From contig VZTI01000613.1 of assembly GCA_013397865.1 (NCBI GenBank), forward strand, positions 387,840-451,839: a DNA stretch of 64,000 nt, in the 5' to 3' direction. The notes beneath the pieces were generated by a model that saw nothing but the letters and a program-made list of their open reading frames with translations, was not told the DNA's origin and made no database searches. The translations under genes were made by a program, and so were the position numbers. The stretch is from Struthidea cinerea. Taxonomy: Eukaryota > Chordata > Aves > Passeriformes > Corcoracidae. This document shows positions 40,146 through 53,969 of this stretch, in pieces. Numbering within the stretch: position 1 is the first letter of the stretch; the number at the start of each line of letters is the position of its first letter.

Positions 40146-43100
40146 CTGTAGAAGAAAGATGTTGGTCTTTCCAAAGAGAACGTAGGAAAAAGTCTGATGG
40201 ATTAGTAGAGCAGTGCTACTCATTCAGCAATCGAATATTTGTTTTCTATTTTCTTGATGGAATGGCCTTAACTTTGTGAATTAGTCTGACTCAATCTTTT
40301 CTAGAAACTGATTTTAACTAAGTCTGATTTGTGAAGGGGGCTGTTTCCTACATGCTTCAGCAGCCTCCCTTCTTGGATCACACCTCTCATTAAGGTCACA
40401 GAACAAAAACAGCTTCAGATCCATCATTAACAGCTCCCAGGATTGCTACTTCTGTCACTCAGTTTCTTATTCCATTACTATGCTTGCAACAATAGGAAAA
40501 TGTTTGACTTGAAAGCAATATTCTTGTACTAAATGCCTATCAAAATGCCTAGCTGTTTTGATTGCAGCTTAGGAACAACAGATAGTTTCTCTTCAGTGGG
40601 AAATAACTCCATTTGCTGTTGCTTTGGCCTTATGTACATCGCAAAGAAAAGAACCAGCTAATGGCCAGGTTTTCAGGTGCTCTTTGGTAGCCTGAGGGAA
40701 GATGAATTCTTTGCCAAGCCAGATTTGTATGCCTGGTTTGAGTTATTGACTGAGTGGGTCTGCACTGCACGAGGAATTCCAGTAATAAAAAGCTCATTCC
40801 CAGCCTATGTTATTGGTCATCCCTCTCGGGCAGATGCTGGGAGACAGGATCTGACAGTGATGCTGGAAAATGTTGTATCAGAAGAGCCTGAATGACGATG
40901 TGAATATACACAGAGATGGGAGAGGGGCCAGAAAGGGGAAGGAGCAGCCAAGCTTGCAGGCCTTTGCTCAGGAAGATCATTTATAGGTACATCACTGCTG
41001 AACGCTATGATGATAACACAGAGGTAAGCGATTAGGTCCTGCAATTATTGCAGCAGTGAGGATGACTTGCAGGCTGAATGGTAAATCCAAGACAGGATTG
41101 ATGCTGGGCTCTTCTTGCACACAATAGTGCAAAATGACAGCATTCCGCTGGTTCTCTTGTTTTATAAAGGTCATAAAATGTTAGCCCAATGCAGAGCAAA
41201 AGGAAATGAAGATTTGATCTGTAATCTGCTTCTTATAACACCAGAGGGCTGTTGCAGATCTCACCAGCAGTCCCGTTTGGTGTTTTTATTAAATTCAAGA
41301 AACAAATGTTACAAATTTGACTCGGATTTTACCATTTTTAGCATTCCATTTTCTATAGGGTGAAGCTGGGCTGAAGTGTACTTGGCTAGATGTTGTTGTA
41401 GGGTTCTTGCATGTTGCAAGGTAGAAGTGCCTAAAAATAGAAAAAGATTTGCTTTGAACTATGACAATGGGTTGCTTTCCTCTGTGCTCTCCTAGAAATA
41501 ACTCTGAAGTATTATTCCTACTCTAGTTTCAAGCTATGTAATTCAATTAACTGAGAAAAAATGACAAAAATAATTACTTCTTATGGTGTACTTTCACCAA
41601 AACAGAGAAATGACGACAGCTACTTAAATTATATAAAACTGATTATACTAAGAGATTTTCCCAAATGTCTTACGAAAATATGAGTGACTGCATTTGGCAG
41701 CAGCTGGTGTGACATTTCATCCTTTGTCAATAAAAGAAAGCAATTTTACACTATCACGTTTTGGTATGATACAGAATTTATCAAACTACTTCATCTCAGT
41801 GGGACAAACCACAAAGTAACTATTCAGTTGCTTCAGTAAAAAGGAAAGCATAAATAAGAACTCATAGGTTTGATCCAAAGTAAAGAGATGAGAGAAAATG
41901 TCATTTGTTTCATTTTTACTTTGAGCCATGTTTGAAAAAAAAAAAAAAAAAAAACGAACAAAAAAACTTTGAATCTTTAAAAAACTTCAATTTCAATTTA
42001 AACTTATAATTTTACCTTCAGGGCTTAGTCAGATGTCTACTAAAGTTAAAAGAGAACACTTAAAGATTTCAGTGGATGTTGAATGAAGCTCACACTGCTT
42101 ACATTCAGTTTATCCCCTTGCTATAGAATGTACTTTAAAAAAGACACTATAGCTGAGACAGTCTTCTCAATACTGTCCAAACAGAGTGAATAATTATCCT
42201 AACCTTTCCAGTTCCTGAGCAGCATCTCTATTTGGAGAAAAAGCAATGGGTTTTAAATGAGCTAAATGCAGAAAAGACTTTTTCATGAGTCTTCTCCTGC
42301 AGATATTTTAACTCTACACTGTTCATGCCAGTTATGAGCCATGCTTGAAGTTTTCTTTACACATTTTGAAGTACTGGCCCAAAGTTTTGGATGAAGTTTT
42401 GAACTATTTCATCATGAATATTTTCTTAAATTCCAACTTTCCTCCTACTGCAGCAGTAACAATTACAGCCATCAATAAACATGAGATACTCAGTGCTGAC
42501 AGCCAAAGTTATTTTAGTCACATCCTACCTAACTGTACTCAGAGTCCGTGCAGTTCCAATGTGTTTTTCCTTTGGCAGCCTATTTTTGTGGTTCAGAATC
42601 ATTTCCCACCAAGTGTTTTATCAGCATCCAGAAGCTGGTCTCATAAAGCAAAACTTTAATTATAATTCTTTTCATTATGAATCGAGAGACTAAATAGTGA
42701 CCAAGAAATTGCCATAGTCTTGAATGTTAACAAATTTTTCCCATATGATTTCAGGAAAACCTTGATGGGAAACCATCTGTAAGCCACCTGAGAGTTCTGG
42801 GGGTTTTATTTCATAGAGGGAAAGACAACCTTACCCTGCCTGGGGATTACAACCCCTCTCCTCCGATGTTGTCTCTGAAGAGAACAGTCTTCACTTTTTT
42901 AGCATAGTTCCTTTCATGCCTCTTGCCTGATTTTGGAGTTTTTCATTGGTGCAATCTTACTTTACTCCATATAAACAGCAAACAGATCACAGGGCCTGAC
43001 CAAAAGCCATCATGTCACTCCACAGAATCCTAAAACACACAGAGCAGCAGATAGGAAATGTAATCTTTTAATCTAAAGCTTCCATGTGTCGTAAGACAAC

Positions 43101-46100
43101 ACCGTGTTTGAGCTGCACGGCCGATGCTGGGTCAGGCGCACAGCACTAGAGGGCAGTACCATATTGCACTTGCAGGGAAACCATCCCCTCACGGACACTA
43201 CTGATCCGGACCGGCAACATAAACTAAGTGCAAAGTACCACCACATCTCTTCTCTGAGTTTGTTTCGGTCACCAGTCTGAAGCTGATCTGATCCCATTTC
43301 TCAGGCTTCAGACAGGCCCCTCCCCAGCAAGGGCCAGCTAATTAAGCTCTTCTTGTGTCTGCCAAGAAAACTGTAGATATTGTTAGTTCAGACACCAGCA
43401 GAATCAAAGAGCTTTTATGCCTATCACATTTAGACAAATCTGCCATCATGAAATTGCAATGAATATTAGATAAATGTGAACGATGTCAAGGCCAGTGTAC
43501 AAAAAGCTGGTTTCAGTTGGTCTTACATGGAGGGTTTTCAGCGGGTGTGAATTGACGTAACTGTCCAAGAAGCTCTGTTCTTTTTGTCCAAAGCAGATGT
43601 GGAACAGTCTGTGAACTGTTAAACACTTGCCTGGTTTCCCTGCAGAAGCTCCTGCTGGTAACGTGCTGATACCGAGATGATAGATGGCAGATGGAGCTGT
43701 GATTTCAGGACCATCCAAGCCATCTTATCAAAGAGAAACTGTTGTGTCTTGCTTTCCCCAAAACTCCTCTTGATTGTGGACTGAGCAGACTTCTTTGTTG
43801 AGGCAAAGTTTTGACTAATAAAGGTTTGTGTGAGTGAACTTGGATGGTCTTGAGTGAAGTTTAACCCAAAGGAGCATTGTAGAGTTGACCATATGCTGTT
43901 TATTTCATGAGAAAGTCAGTGTCTTACAGAGTTTTGTAGTGGCTGATCCAGAAAACTTAAATTCAGTTCTTGTTCTGCCTTTGGCTGAGTGAAGCACCTT
44001 CTCTCATATTCTGTCTTTAATGTGTAAATAATGCACGTGTTTATGAAAGCACATCAAGATAAACTAATGAAAGCAAGTTTTCATTGCAATTACTACTGAC
44101 TACTCACTCATTTCCTCTCATTTCATTTCAGCCATAATGAGGATTCTGTCCTGTTCTTTGCACTTCATTACCCCACACTCCTTCAAGCAGAACCAATATT
44201 TTATCAACAGAACCAGTAAGTCCCTACAATTTTACACTGGTTCCTTTTTTCTCTCTAACTTTTCTCAGATAGGGTCCTTACAGTGTAAATCTCTTCAGAG
44301 GCAAACCTTTATATGCTGTTGCCATGAGCTACGTGGTGACATACGGTGTTATGTTTATATATATGTGAGAGAGGGAAAGACCCTGTTCTCCTCAAATGAA
44401 AGCATTAATGCCAGAATCCATCCCTTGAGCCAAGTTATTGATGGATGAGAAAAGGCTTCAGTGTGAGATTGTTGGTGATATTATACCTTGGTAAGTCTCA
44501 GTGAGAAACAGCAAACAATGTTAGAAACTTCTGTGAATGGTATTTTGGACAATGTTTGTTCCTTGAAATCATCAACCTTCTGCACAGCAACTAGACCCGT
44601 ATGAAAGATGGTGTAAAGAGAAGCACACAAACATTAAAAAGTTAACCCTTACAGCAACATAGTAAAGTAGTAATAGAATTGAGTGAACAATCCCATTCAG
44701 CCCTGCTGAATCTAAAGTCTGGATTTCTAACCCTAAATGGGATTAGGAAAATTTCCAAGCTTTTAATCCATCTAATGCTATTCTTTTAAAATTTGCCTGT
44801 AAAAGTACAGACACTTTGAAAGAATTATGTCTTTAAATGTCCACAGCCTAAGCATGTTTGGTTTGGGCCTTAATTTTAATAAAATATTTTTAATTTAAAA
44901 ACCTTACATCCCAATGAATTATATGCAGATTGAATGTACTTTAAAATCAACCTTTAAAAAAGAAAGCAGAGGGCAACCAATTGCAGATACAATGTTGGGG
45001 ATTTTGCACTTTCTTAATTTGTGTTAGAATGGGCCTCTCTGAAACTGCCTAATTTTGAATTTGAGGAGGAGCAGAAGGAATATTTTACATTTATCTAGGC
45101 AGTTTTGACTAATAATCTAAAAGATGTTACCAGGTAGAAGTTTAAAAGACAAAATGCCATTTCATCCATTCTGTTTTTATTAGAAGTAAACAAAAACATA
45201 AACCCGAGTACTTCCCTGTTCACATGGTGACCAGGAAAAATTCAGAAGATAGAGAAAATGAATTTCTTTTGTCATACTGGAAGTGAGCAGGATCTGAAAA
45301 AAGCCCGGGTAGGTGAAAGGCAAAGCAAAGCTCCCACTGTCTTAGTGCAGGACTTCACCCTGTGCAGGCAGTTGCAGACTGTAATTAATATATCTAAGAA
45401 CAAGGTTGGCAGTTCATCATTTTGCTGAGTTTCGTTATTTGGAGAAGACTTAAAACTTCCAGTTGCCAGATCTCAGAGTGTACTTGGTTTTCAAGAATTT
45501 TTGCAGTCCTTACAGCTAAGGAGCCAGCAAACAAATATTCAAAGATGCCTATGATCATATGGAATGTGTTTTGTGTGTGCACATATATGTTGGAGTAAGG
45601 AGGGAATTAATGAGATTTTAAAGGTATTGCATTGAGGTTTCTGATTCAATGAGACAGTAAAACTGCAGGGTAAAAATTCTGTATAATATTTGCACCAGAA
45701 TTTACCTCTGTGTATGATTCTCATATTAATCTGAGTGAGGTCCTTCCTAGGAACTGATACTCCCAACTCAGATTCTGCCTCAGTGTTTTCTTCAGTCATG
45801 GCCAGATCCTACATTTTTTTCATACACAAAAGTATTAGAGATGTACTTTAGTCTCTGAATAGCATGAATTAGGAAAATACTTTTTTTTAATAGCTAAATA
45901 AAATTTGTTTTTTGAATTTTTTTCTGGTGTTTTTCCAAAGCTACATGAAACATCAGGAAAGTATCAGGAAAAAGGAAACCAAATGCTGATGTGACTTCTC
46001 AGATAAAAAAAAAAAAAAAAGATACTGTGTCTATATTGCTCCTGTTGTCCCGGCACAGATCAGTGAGCGCTGTGTGCCTGGTGGTGCCCTTGTTTGTCAC

Positions 46101-46334
46101 ACGGTACCTGTGGCCCTTTGCAAATGCTTTGATATTCCTTCCTGGCTCTCCTGTGTTTGGGTACCCCGTTTCCTGTAGTCTTTCCTCACTACTAAGCTCT
46201 ATTTACTGCCCTTTTCCAGGTGCTGCTTTGCCCTCAGTCACTTCCCATGCATGCCTTTCTGTGCCGAGGTATTTTTGCTTTCCTTCCCCTCTGCCACATT
46301 CCAGAGTCAGTGATCCTGCTGCCAGCTCACTCAC
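40146..46334. other. noncoding, intergenic or intronic
   Basis: Holds a 20-base A run at 41935-41954. One 40-nt minus-strand segment at about 42800-42845 has a strong acceptor (ctgttctcttcag) and a gtaagg donor, but its frame is ambiguous. A GC-richer patch starts at 46040. Confidence 0.4.
41935..41954 (+). repeat. poly-A run
   Basis: Twenty consecutive A bases. No retrocopy or SINE body was recognised on its 5' side. Confidence 0.9.
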
Positions 46335-46396
46335 CAGGCTGCGGATGCAAGGTCATGCTGTAAGACAACGAGGCTGCCAATTTGGAGCATCACCCA
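46335..46396 (-). CDS. candidate exon (20 codons plus two bases), unassigned
   Basis: Minus-strand segment with acceptor gctgtggtctgatccag and near-perfect donor CTG|gtgagtgagc. Only one of three frames is open, reading WVMLQIGSLVVLQHDLASAA with two bases carried over. A second strong acceptor (gttgtcttacag) lies inside it. It sits in a GC-rich island (46040-46460) where a 155-codon plus-strand frame is also open, so composition may be responsible. Confidence 0.27.
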
Positions 46397-49300
46397 CTGG
46401 ATCAGACCACAGCAGTTTTTTTGTCAGCATCCTCAAATTATCAGTATCTGCTGTCTGAAGTCCATTAAGTAACGATCATATTCCCTGTGCAGACATGGTT
46501 GGCTCTCTGGGTAACTACTGAAGCCAAAGTTAGGATAATAATAAATATATTTATTTCTATCCTGCAATGCCCCTTGGTTCCCAAACTGTGGTGTTCCAAC
46601 TCATTCAGAGTTTACTCCCTGATGAGGCAGCATCATCAACACTTTGAAGAGATGGATATTTTTGTACCTGGACTGTGCTGCCCTGTACAGCCACTCTTCA
46701 ACACAGGTAGAATCAATCCAGGGGAAAAGAGGCAGGATTATTCTAAAGGCTCTGCTGAGAGGGAAGTAGAGATATGGAGCAAAGCCAGTGTTAAAACTAT
46801 TAAGCAGTGTGAGAGAGGATGTGTATCAGGTGCTGCCCGTGCCACACAGCTGTGAGAGGAGGAAGGGTTATTTGCTTCTGCAGGTTTAATACTTTGCCTC
46901 TGTTTTATCCACAATATTAACTGCTTTGCAACAGTGGAAAATGCTGATAGTCGTTGAAAAATGTTAAATTATTTCACAAAAGTAAAAACACTGTTTTCCT
47001 CATTTTTCAATGACAGTTGGAGCATTGTCCCCATTTTCTCCCCAGACCTGAAGATTTATTTTCCTTGCTGTTATACCTTTCTTAGCATCTTTCTCTAGCA
47101 CCACTTTTATTTTAGTAATTAATAATTGAAAAGTGGAAGGAAAATGAGGTGGGAAAAGCTTAAATACTTTGTATTTGCATTTGAAACAAATTGAATAACT
47201 ATTTTTTAATGTATGTTTTAAAACCAAGTGAAAAATTAGAACTCATTTATTCATGTACTCTACCATATTACAGATTTCCCCAATACTTGAAAAAAAGTAA
47301 TTGCAGTTTGTGGGCAATGTAGGTGAGGCAGATAAAACCACAATTTTGCTTGATAAACAGCAACTAACAGAGAGGAATCCAAAGTGAAAGGCTCAATATT
47401 TGTCCCTTTAACCCACCCAAGAGCCTGTGACATCAGAATAGGTTTCTACAGCACTTGCGATTTCCTCTGATATCCCCAGTAAAGCAGAGGAACTCTGTGG
47501 CTGTTTCACTACCAAAAATAGATCCCACTGTCCCAGCCCGCTGGAATTTCATTCCTTTGATCTCTGCTGAGAAACCACTGAAGGTGTTTTACAGAAACTG
47601 CCATTCTGAGGAGTTAAAAAGGAACCTTTTTTGTTTTCCTCCTGGTTTGCAGCTGTAAGCAATGAACTTACTCCCAAACAAAACAATGTTTGAGTTGGAG
47701 CCTCTGTGCAAGGCAAGGGTGGAGCAATGCAGATTATTATATTTTTTTTTACCTTTGAAAATATCAGGAGAAACAGGAAACAGCAAAAGTCGAAGCTATC
47801 TTATCTAGAATGCCCTAAGAACTTGATGTTTCCATTAGTGCCACTGTGCTAAACTAACATAGTTTTGCAGCCTCACAAGTCAGAAGACAGTCCCATTTCC
47901 TGGGACTCCGGCAAACATTTGTCTTCCTTCATTAGCTGGCCCAGCAAACCAAACATGCAATTTGCATATTTCAAACCATGTCTCTGCTAAATGAAATAAG
48001 GGACTAATGCATCTGAAAAACTCCCCTATTGTTTAAATTAAAGATTTTATTATAAAATATACTGAATCTACTTTATTACATAATTTTAAACAAAAATCAT
48101 ATTCTGTTTTCAGAATGCTGCTTGCCCTGCTTCACACTGACCAACATAATTTCATATTTGCTACTGTCTTTTCAGTACAGTTTTTATTCTTCCCCCTCAT
48201 TTTTTTTAATTTCAACAGTTACAAATTCCAAAAGACGTAATTCCTATCCCCACATAAATACAGATCCACAGATGCACATACATATTTTGGGAAGGCAACC
48301 AAGAACCCATGCAAGATTTTTATAATACGTTAAAATACACAAGCAGCAACAGACATACAAATAATAGATGGGCAGAAGATGATCCTTGAGAGTGATGTTT
48401 GCCCTCACTCTCCAGAGCAGGAAGCGTGGCCAGGTTGGTAGCTCACTGGGCTACGATGTCAGAAGGTCAGATCACACACTAGGATTTGGGCTCATCCCAA
48501 ATGTTGACACAGTATTGAAGGGGGAAGGGAAAGGGAAAGACATGTGACAGTAAAGGACATTGCATTCAGCAGTAAATGTTGATTGGAAATATCCAGCATT
48601 GGGCTGGGGAGGGGAAAGTCCACTATGGAATCAACACAAAGATTTCTTTTTCTTCTGTTGCTAAATATCGAACTGGGCTGGTAATGAGCATCAGATCTGG
48701 TGAAGAAGAGTCTGCTTACTAACAGTAAATATCCTTTAATATGAATTTAATTTTAATTAAATGTGGTTGAATATATATTCCCATCTGACAAAAAGAGAGT
48801 CGCACCACGTATAAGGCTAAAATTTATGAGTGCTATTTGGCTCAGCATGCTGTCTTTAAAAAGACTGCCATGATAAGGTAAAACTAGAGGATCATCATGG
48901 AATGCTTAGATATTCTAAATCTGCATTTCATCTTCTCTTTTGATTACATCTCAACCTGGCCCAGTTGGCCCTTTCCCAGCTTTTAACCTTTCAGATATGA
49001 CCTGCAGCTGCTGGATGCAACAGGAAATGAACAATAACAACTGGCACCACTAACATTTCTGGGAGTGTGCAGCTCAGCCTGAGTTTGTCTGCTGTTGCTG
49101 TCCTTTTCCCAACTTAGTCACCGTGCTTTCACTCAATAGTGTTATTGCTTATGTAGTGCAATGTAATGCTTATCATGATATTGTTTCACTAACAAAAATT
49201 CAGAAAGTCTGCTTCCATTTAATTTAGTTTAAGTTTCCCAGATTTCTCACCACCCTCATACCAATAATTTTAGTTAAAATAAGAAACTAAAGCAATAAAG

Positions 49301-49510
49301 CAGCCTACAACAAGCATCCTTCCAAAAATGTCTATGTACCTGTTTCTAATACAGATCTTGATTGTAGGTTTTTCATACACTGTGCATCTCATTGTATCTC
49401 TGTTGAAGTTAGTCTGTTAAATAACAGCATTTGGAAAGAAAATAATGCTGCCTTCTCAGAAGGATTCACACTGTAATCTCCTGGATTTGTTAATATTAAA
49501 ATTCTTGTAA
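46397..49510. other. noncoding, nothing further recognised
   Basis: Apart from a tRNA-like remnant at 48427-48490 there is no recognisable feature. A short minus-strand segment near 47670-47700 has good splice sites but all three frames open. Confidence 0.4.
48427..48490 (+). repeat. possible tRNA-derived SINE remnant
   Basis: The run ggttggtagctcactgggcta matches a tRNA A-box region, and gatgtcagaaggtcagatc follows at about the right distance for an anticodon arm and decayed B box. It has no intact stems, so it is not a functional tRNA. Confidence 0.3.
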
Positions 49511-49735
49511 TAATTCAGCTTGGAAGGGACATACGGGATCATATCATCCAGTCAAACCCACAGCCCAGAGCAGCACCAAATTTGAAGCTGGCTCTAATTT
49601 CAAGGTCAGATAAATTGCCCAGGGCCTTGTCCACCTCAGCTTTAAGTATCTCCAAAAGCAGAGATTTCAGAACATCTCAAAGCAACTTGTTTCATTGCTG
49701 ATTATCATCACTGAGAAAAAAACTTCCTTTATTTT
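49511..49735 (-). mobile_element. CR1 LINE 3' fragment
   Basis: Starts ttggaagggacatacgggatcat, followed by cagtcaaacccacagcccagagcagc: the reverse complement of the classic CR1 3' end, so the element lies on the minus strand. Homology continues through the ttgcccagggccttgtcca region and fades near an A-rich run. It is 5' truncated, as usual for CR1, and clearly diverged. Confidence 0.85.
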
Positions 49736-52700
49736 GGCATAAAACATTCTGATATCTACTGGCCATAAAAAAAAAAAAAAAAGAAAAAAGAAAAAGAGAA
49801 AAATACTAGTTCTCTACTCAAGTCATGTTTTCACAACAAACTTACTGTGCAAAGATATTGAGCACACACAGAAAGAGAGGATGGGTTTAGCACAAAATTG
49901 TGAAACATACTTTATGCAAGGGAAGGACTTATATTATGTGATGCTTATAATTGCTGTCGGAGACCTGGCAGGTACTTCTAGGCCTGCCTTTCCTGAAAGA
50001 CCTTAAAAGGTCCTCAGATTACTTCTTTATTCTTATTCTCTAACTTGTTTCAGATGGATGTAAAAGTAGTTTTTCTAAATGCCTGTCTGTCATTGTAGTG
50101 AATTAATCAAGCTCATTATTCAGTGATAATGCTCTTGATTTCATAGTTCCTAGAACCACACCTTAAATGTTACCAAGGGTCAGTTTATTCCCATGTTACA
50201 AGAAAAAAATGAGTGGAAGACAATGTACTTTTTCACATATCCACCTCACACTCCAAGACCATATGGCCTCCTAGTGTCACAGTAATTTCCTGCTGAAGGC
50301 ATGTTCCTACTCTTCATTTTAATTTGAATAATTGAACAGCATCATGAGCCTTTCACAGGGTAAATGGCTTGGCCAGGCAATTTTGGCTTCTTGCAAGATC
50401 TACTCAAATGTACAAATCGATTATATGGCTTCCATGCTGAGAAAACACATTAACTTTAAAATGCACAGCAGCAGCCTGGTCTCAATAAAAATATTTAAAA
50501 TCCACTCCTAAACTATAACTCCAAGTTGCAGCTGAACATGAAATATCCATTTCCAGGCAATTACACACAATTTCTATCATGCTTTGGAAGACATGTATAT
50601 GCACCAGAAACAGTAAAAGCCAACCCCCCCGTGGCTCTAAGTGACCGAAACAGGGAAAGACTTAAAACCTTCCAAGATATGCTCAGGCAGAAATGCAGTG
50701 AGCCTTGTGACTCACAGCAGGCCTCTGTTCACAGCACGTAGAGCGCAGAGGGAACCCTTGGCCTTACGTGTTGTAGAACTGCTTCAATCCCAAACTTGTC
50801 ATTCTAGGAATAAAATGATTAATTCTCATGGGTTTCTTCCATAGATGAAGAATAATAAGACAATTAGGCTCAGAGCAAAACTGATTCTTCCAGTCCATCA
50901 CAGAATCTCTTTTGCTTCCAGTGCTGAAACAGGCTTTAGAAAAATATTAAAATTTGTATGAAATCTAGAGTACAGATAAAGGCAAACTCGCTTAAATCTT
51001 AGTATTACAGGTACTTGTGCTTACACTGCAGGAACAGCTTTCAGTTTAACCTGTTTCACAGCTGGGATGCAGGAAATTTTTTCACAAGCTGAAATTAATA
51101 TGTATGTTCAAGGACTTGCAACATTATTTTTATGGCAGGTTCCACCAAAACACTTATTCACAGGATGCAGTCCTTACTTTGGAAATGAAGGTTTCCAGCA
51201 GAGAGTTGTTCCCATTCAAAATGTTCCTGTCTCACAGCAGGACTCCAGGATACATTCATAATTCAGACTCTAAATGAGAATAATTGTTTATGGTCAAGTT
51301 CTCAGAGAACAGGGAATACCGAGCTAACAGAAGGATGGCATTCTCTATTTGTGTGCATATGTAATCCTAATTAATATGTTCCTTGGCAGTTGCAGAGAAG
51401 AATTAATAGGATGCTTTAACACCAGCCTTATTTACCTTATTGATCAGGATTCCTCCTAAGTCTGCAGTTCTAAAGCAGAGTGGTATGAAAAAACCCAGCA
51501 AAACCAATCTTACTATAGAGATTTGTTCTTTTTTATTGCTCCTCAAAAAGCATTTATCTTTCATACAGTCCATCTGGATTTATAACAACTTTCCTCCTGC
51601 CATAAGCCTTCTTTTCTATTTTTGTATCAAGTTCTCAGCATCTTTTAACTTAGATGAGTGAAAAGAAAGTTTTTTGTCTGAAAGTGTAGTAGTTTCCTCT
51701 GATCAGAGAACTACAGTGAGACAGCAAATTTGGTTATGAATTATACTCTCTGTAGAAAAAGGCAAATCTGTGCTCAGGGAGAAATCACTCTCAGCTAAGT
51801 GAAATTCAAGTATCATTAGATCCCTTTTGAAAATGTTCTTTGTACACAGAAAACTGACATAATGGGAAGCAGAATTGTTGGTGGGAAGATACATCATCTA
51901 CTAGCAGGGACTAGCATCTGAAGTCTATCCCCCATCTTCTCACATTTTTTGTTCCACTAAATTATAAAAACAGACAATGACCTGCTTGAGAAGTGAAGCA
52001 TCAACCAGGTATTTCCTGAGCAAAGACAACTTGTGTTTCCCTTTGCACATCATCTTCTAAGAGGCAGCAGCAGTGACTGCGAATCTGACATCATTCTCTA
52101 TGTTGGCTTTGGGTTACTGAGAATCTTTCCTTTACTCTACCTTCCAACTCAAATACGTTAGTTTTACAGAGAGATCACATGGAAAGAATGGAGTTGAATG
52201 GCTGGAACACATTGTGGAAGAATAGTTTATATTCATTTTGTTACAGCATCATTCCTTATGGAAACAGGGGATGGAGAACCAGTCATTCAAAAAAATTCCA
52301 CCACTTCCTTCTGTGAAGAACATGCCAAAACATGTTTCAGTAAGAGCTGCTAAATCTAAAACAGAAGTTCTATATGAGAATAGATCCAAAGCTTATTATG
52401 ATTTATGGAAACTCTGATATTACACTTTGGAGCAGATGCCTGTTTGTCGACTGAAACTACAGCATTTTCCTAGTTCTGTTTAGCTGTTGGGAAAACTTCA
52501 TTAGTCCCTGTTAACCTGTAGTGGGATACCCACCAAACTGTTAATTGGGGTGGGATAGAGAAGATGAGAGGTTTAGTCATCACCTAACAGAAATGTTCAT
52601 TCTTTTTTTATTCAAACAACCCTTTGCTTACAACAGATCACTAAAAGAACAAACTTTGCACTCCAGTTTTAGGCAAGCTGGTGAAACAAAACCAACTTTG

Positions 52701-53969
52701 AGGTGCTACATTAAGAAACAGCATGGCAAGGGGCTTTCATGTTTTATAATCCCGTGCACCAGAACTCGTAATGCATGATGACTTAACAACTTCCACTGCA
52801 GGTAAATTCCTGCTCAAGCTGTCCAGAAAGGCTCACATGATACATGTATAATTTATGGAAGATCAATATTTAATCAGTCATTAATAATGCTCTAAAATTA
52901 TTTAAGAATGTCTTTATATCCAAAGACTGAAAATATCAACTCTTTCTAGTCACAATCTTCCAATCAGACACGAAGCCACATCACACGAAGCTGGAACTTT
53001 TCTTCCCTAGTAATACAAGATGGGTGTAGTAACCCAGACTTAAACTGAAGTGTCACTGCATATTTGTTACTTTAAAAGCCCATGGGGAACTAACAAAAAG
53101 ATCTGATGCCGCTTTCATCTCACATCATTGCTTAGTTCCTTGTAAACAGTGGAAAAGCTGGTTTTAGTATCTGCTGTTTCATCAAATGTGTTTTAATTTA
53201 GAAAGTTGTGTACAGCACTAGAAGCTGCCTGTGCAATGGTTTCAATACGGATACGTGAGCAAAGGCCATGTATTCCACACACCCAGTGCGGGGTCTGCAG
53301 GAAGTCAAATTTTCAGCTGGATTCACAATGGAGCCATTCAGCCTCCTGCACTCTCAGTGGCTCAGCACACTGCACACACGTGTACACTCTGTCTTGGTGA
53401 CAAGTAACTAAGACAAAGTGAATTCATGGTTATAAAATGCTTTCAGTCTTTCTCCTGCTTTCATTTCCTTAAAGAAGAAACAAAACTACAGATTGTCTGG
53501 AGAAAAGGAATGAAAAAATTACCTCTTTTGTACACGATTCATCTCTGTGCACATACTCAGCTCACTAGGTACACATTGCTTCTAAGCATTTCAACTCAAA
53601 TTTTAAGGCAGGTTTACAACTACAGGTAAGTTTTCGACTATTGTGGCACAGAGGTCAGTTTTGTTCAGAAAGAACTGGAAATTAGTCTGCATCATTGTTC
53701 CAGGAAGATTCATCCTCAGCTAGTCCCCTTTTAAAATTTTGTTATATTGTGTTGTGTAACACTGTAATATTCAATCCAGTGACAGTCTCCAAGTCAGACA
53801 TTGAAAAATGACTAAACTGCTAGCAGAACACATGAAACCCTACTTAGTTCTAATCCAACTTATTCTTTCAAAATCCTTTAAAACTAAGGCAGCTCACAGT
53901 ACCAGCCTGTCATCTGTGACCTGCCCAGCATGGCACTCTTAAACCTAGGAGACAGAACAAGAACACTAC
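49736..53969. other. noncoding, intergenic region 3' of PCTP
   Basis: Includes an A-rich tract at 49767-49804. No exon, RNA gene or transposon was recognised. Confidence 0.5.
49767..49804 (+). repeat. A-rich simple repeat
   Basis: A run of A interrupted by single G bases. Confidence 0.85.

Noticed and set aside
45991..46458. 155-codon plus-strand open frame as a gene
   Set aside because: It starts next to a poly-A run and has no domain or family likeness; it is probably a product of local GC richness.
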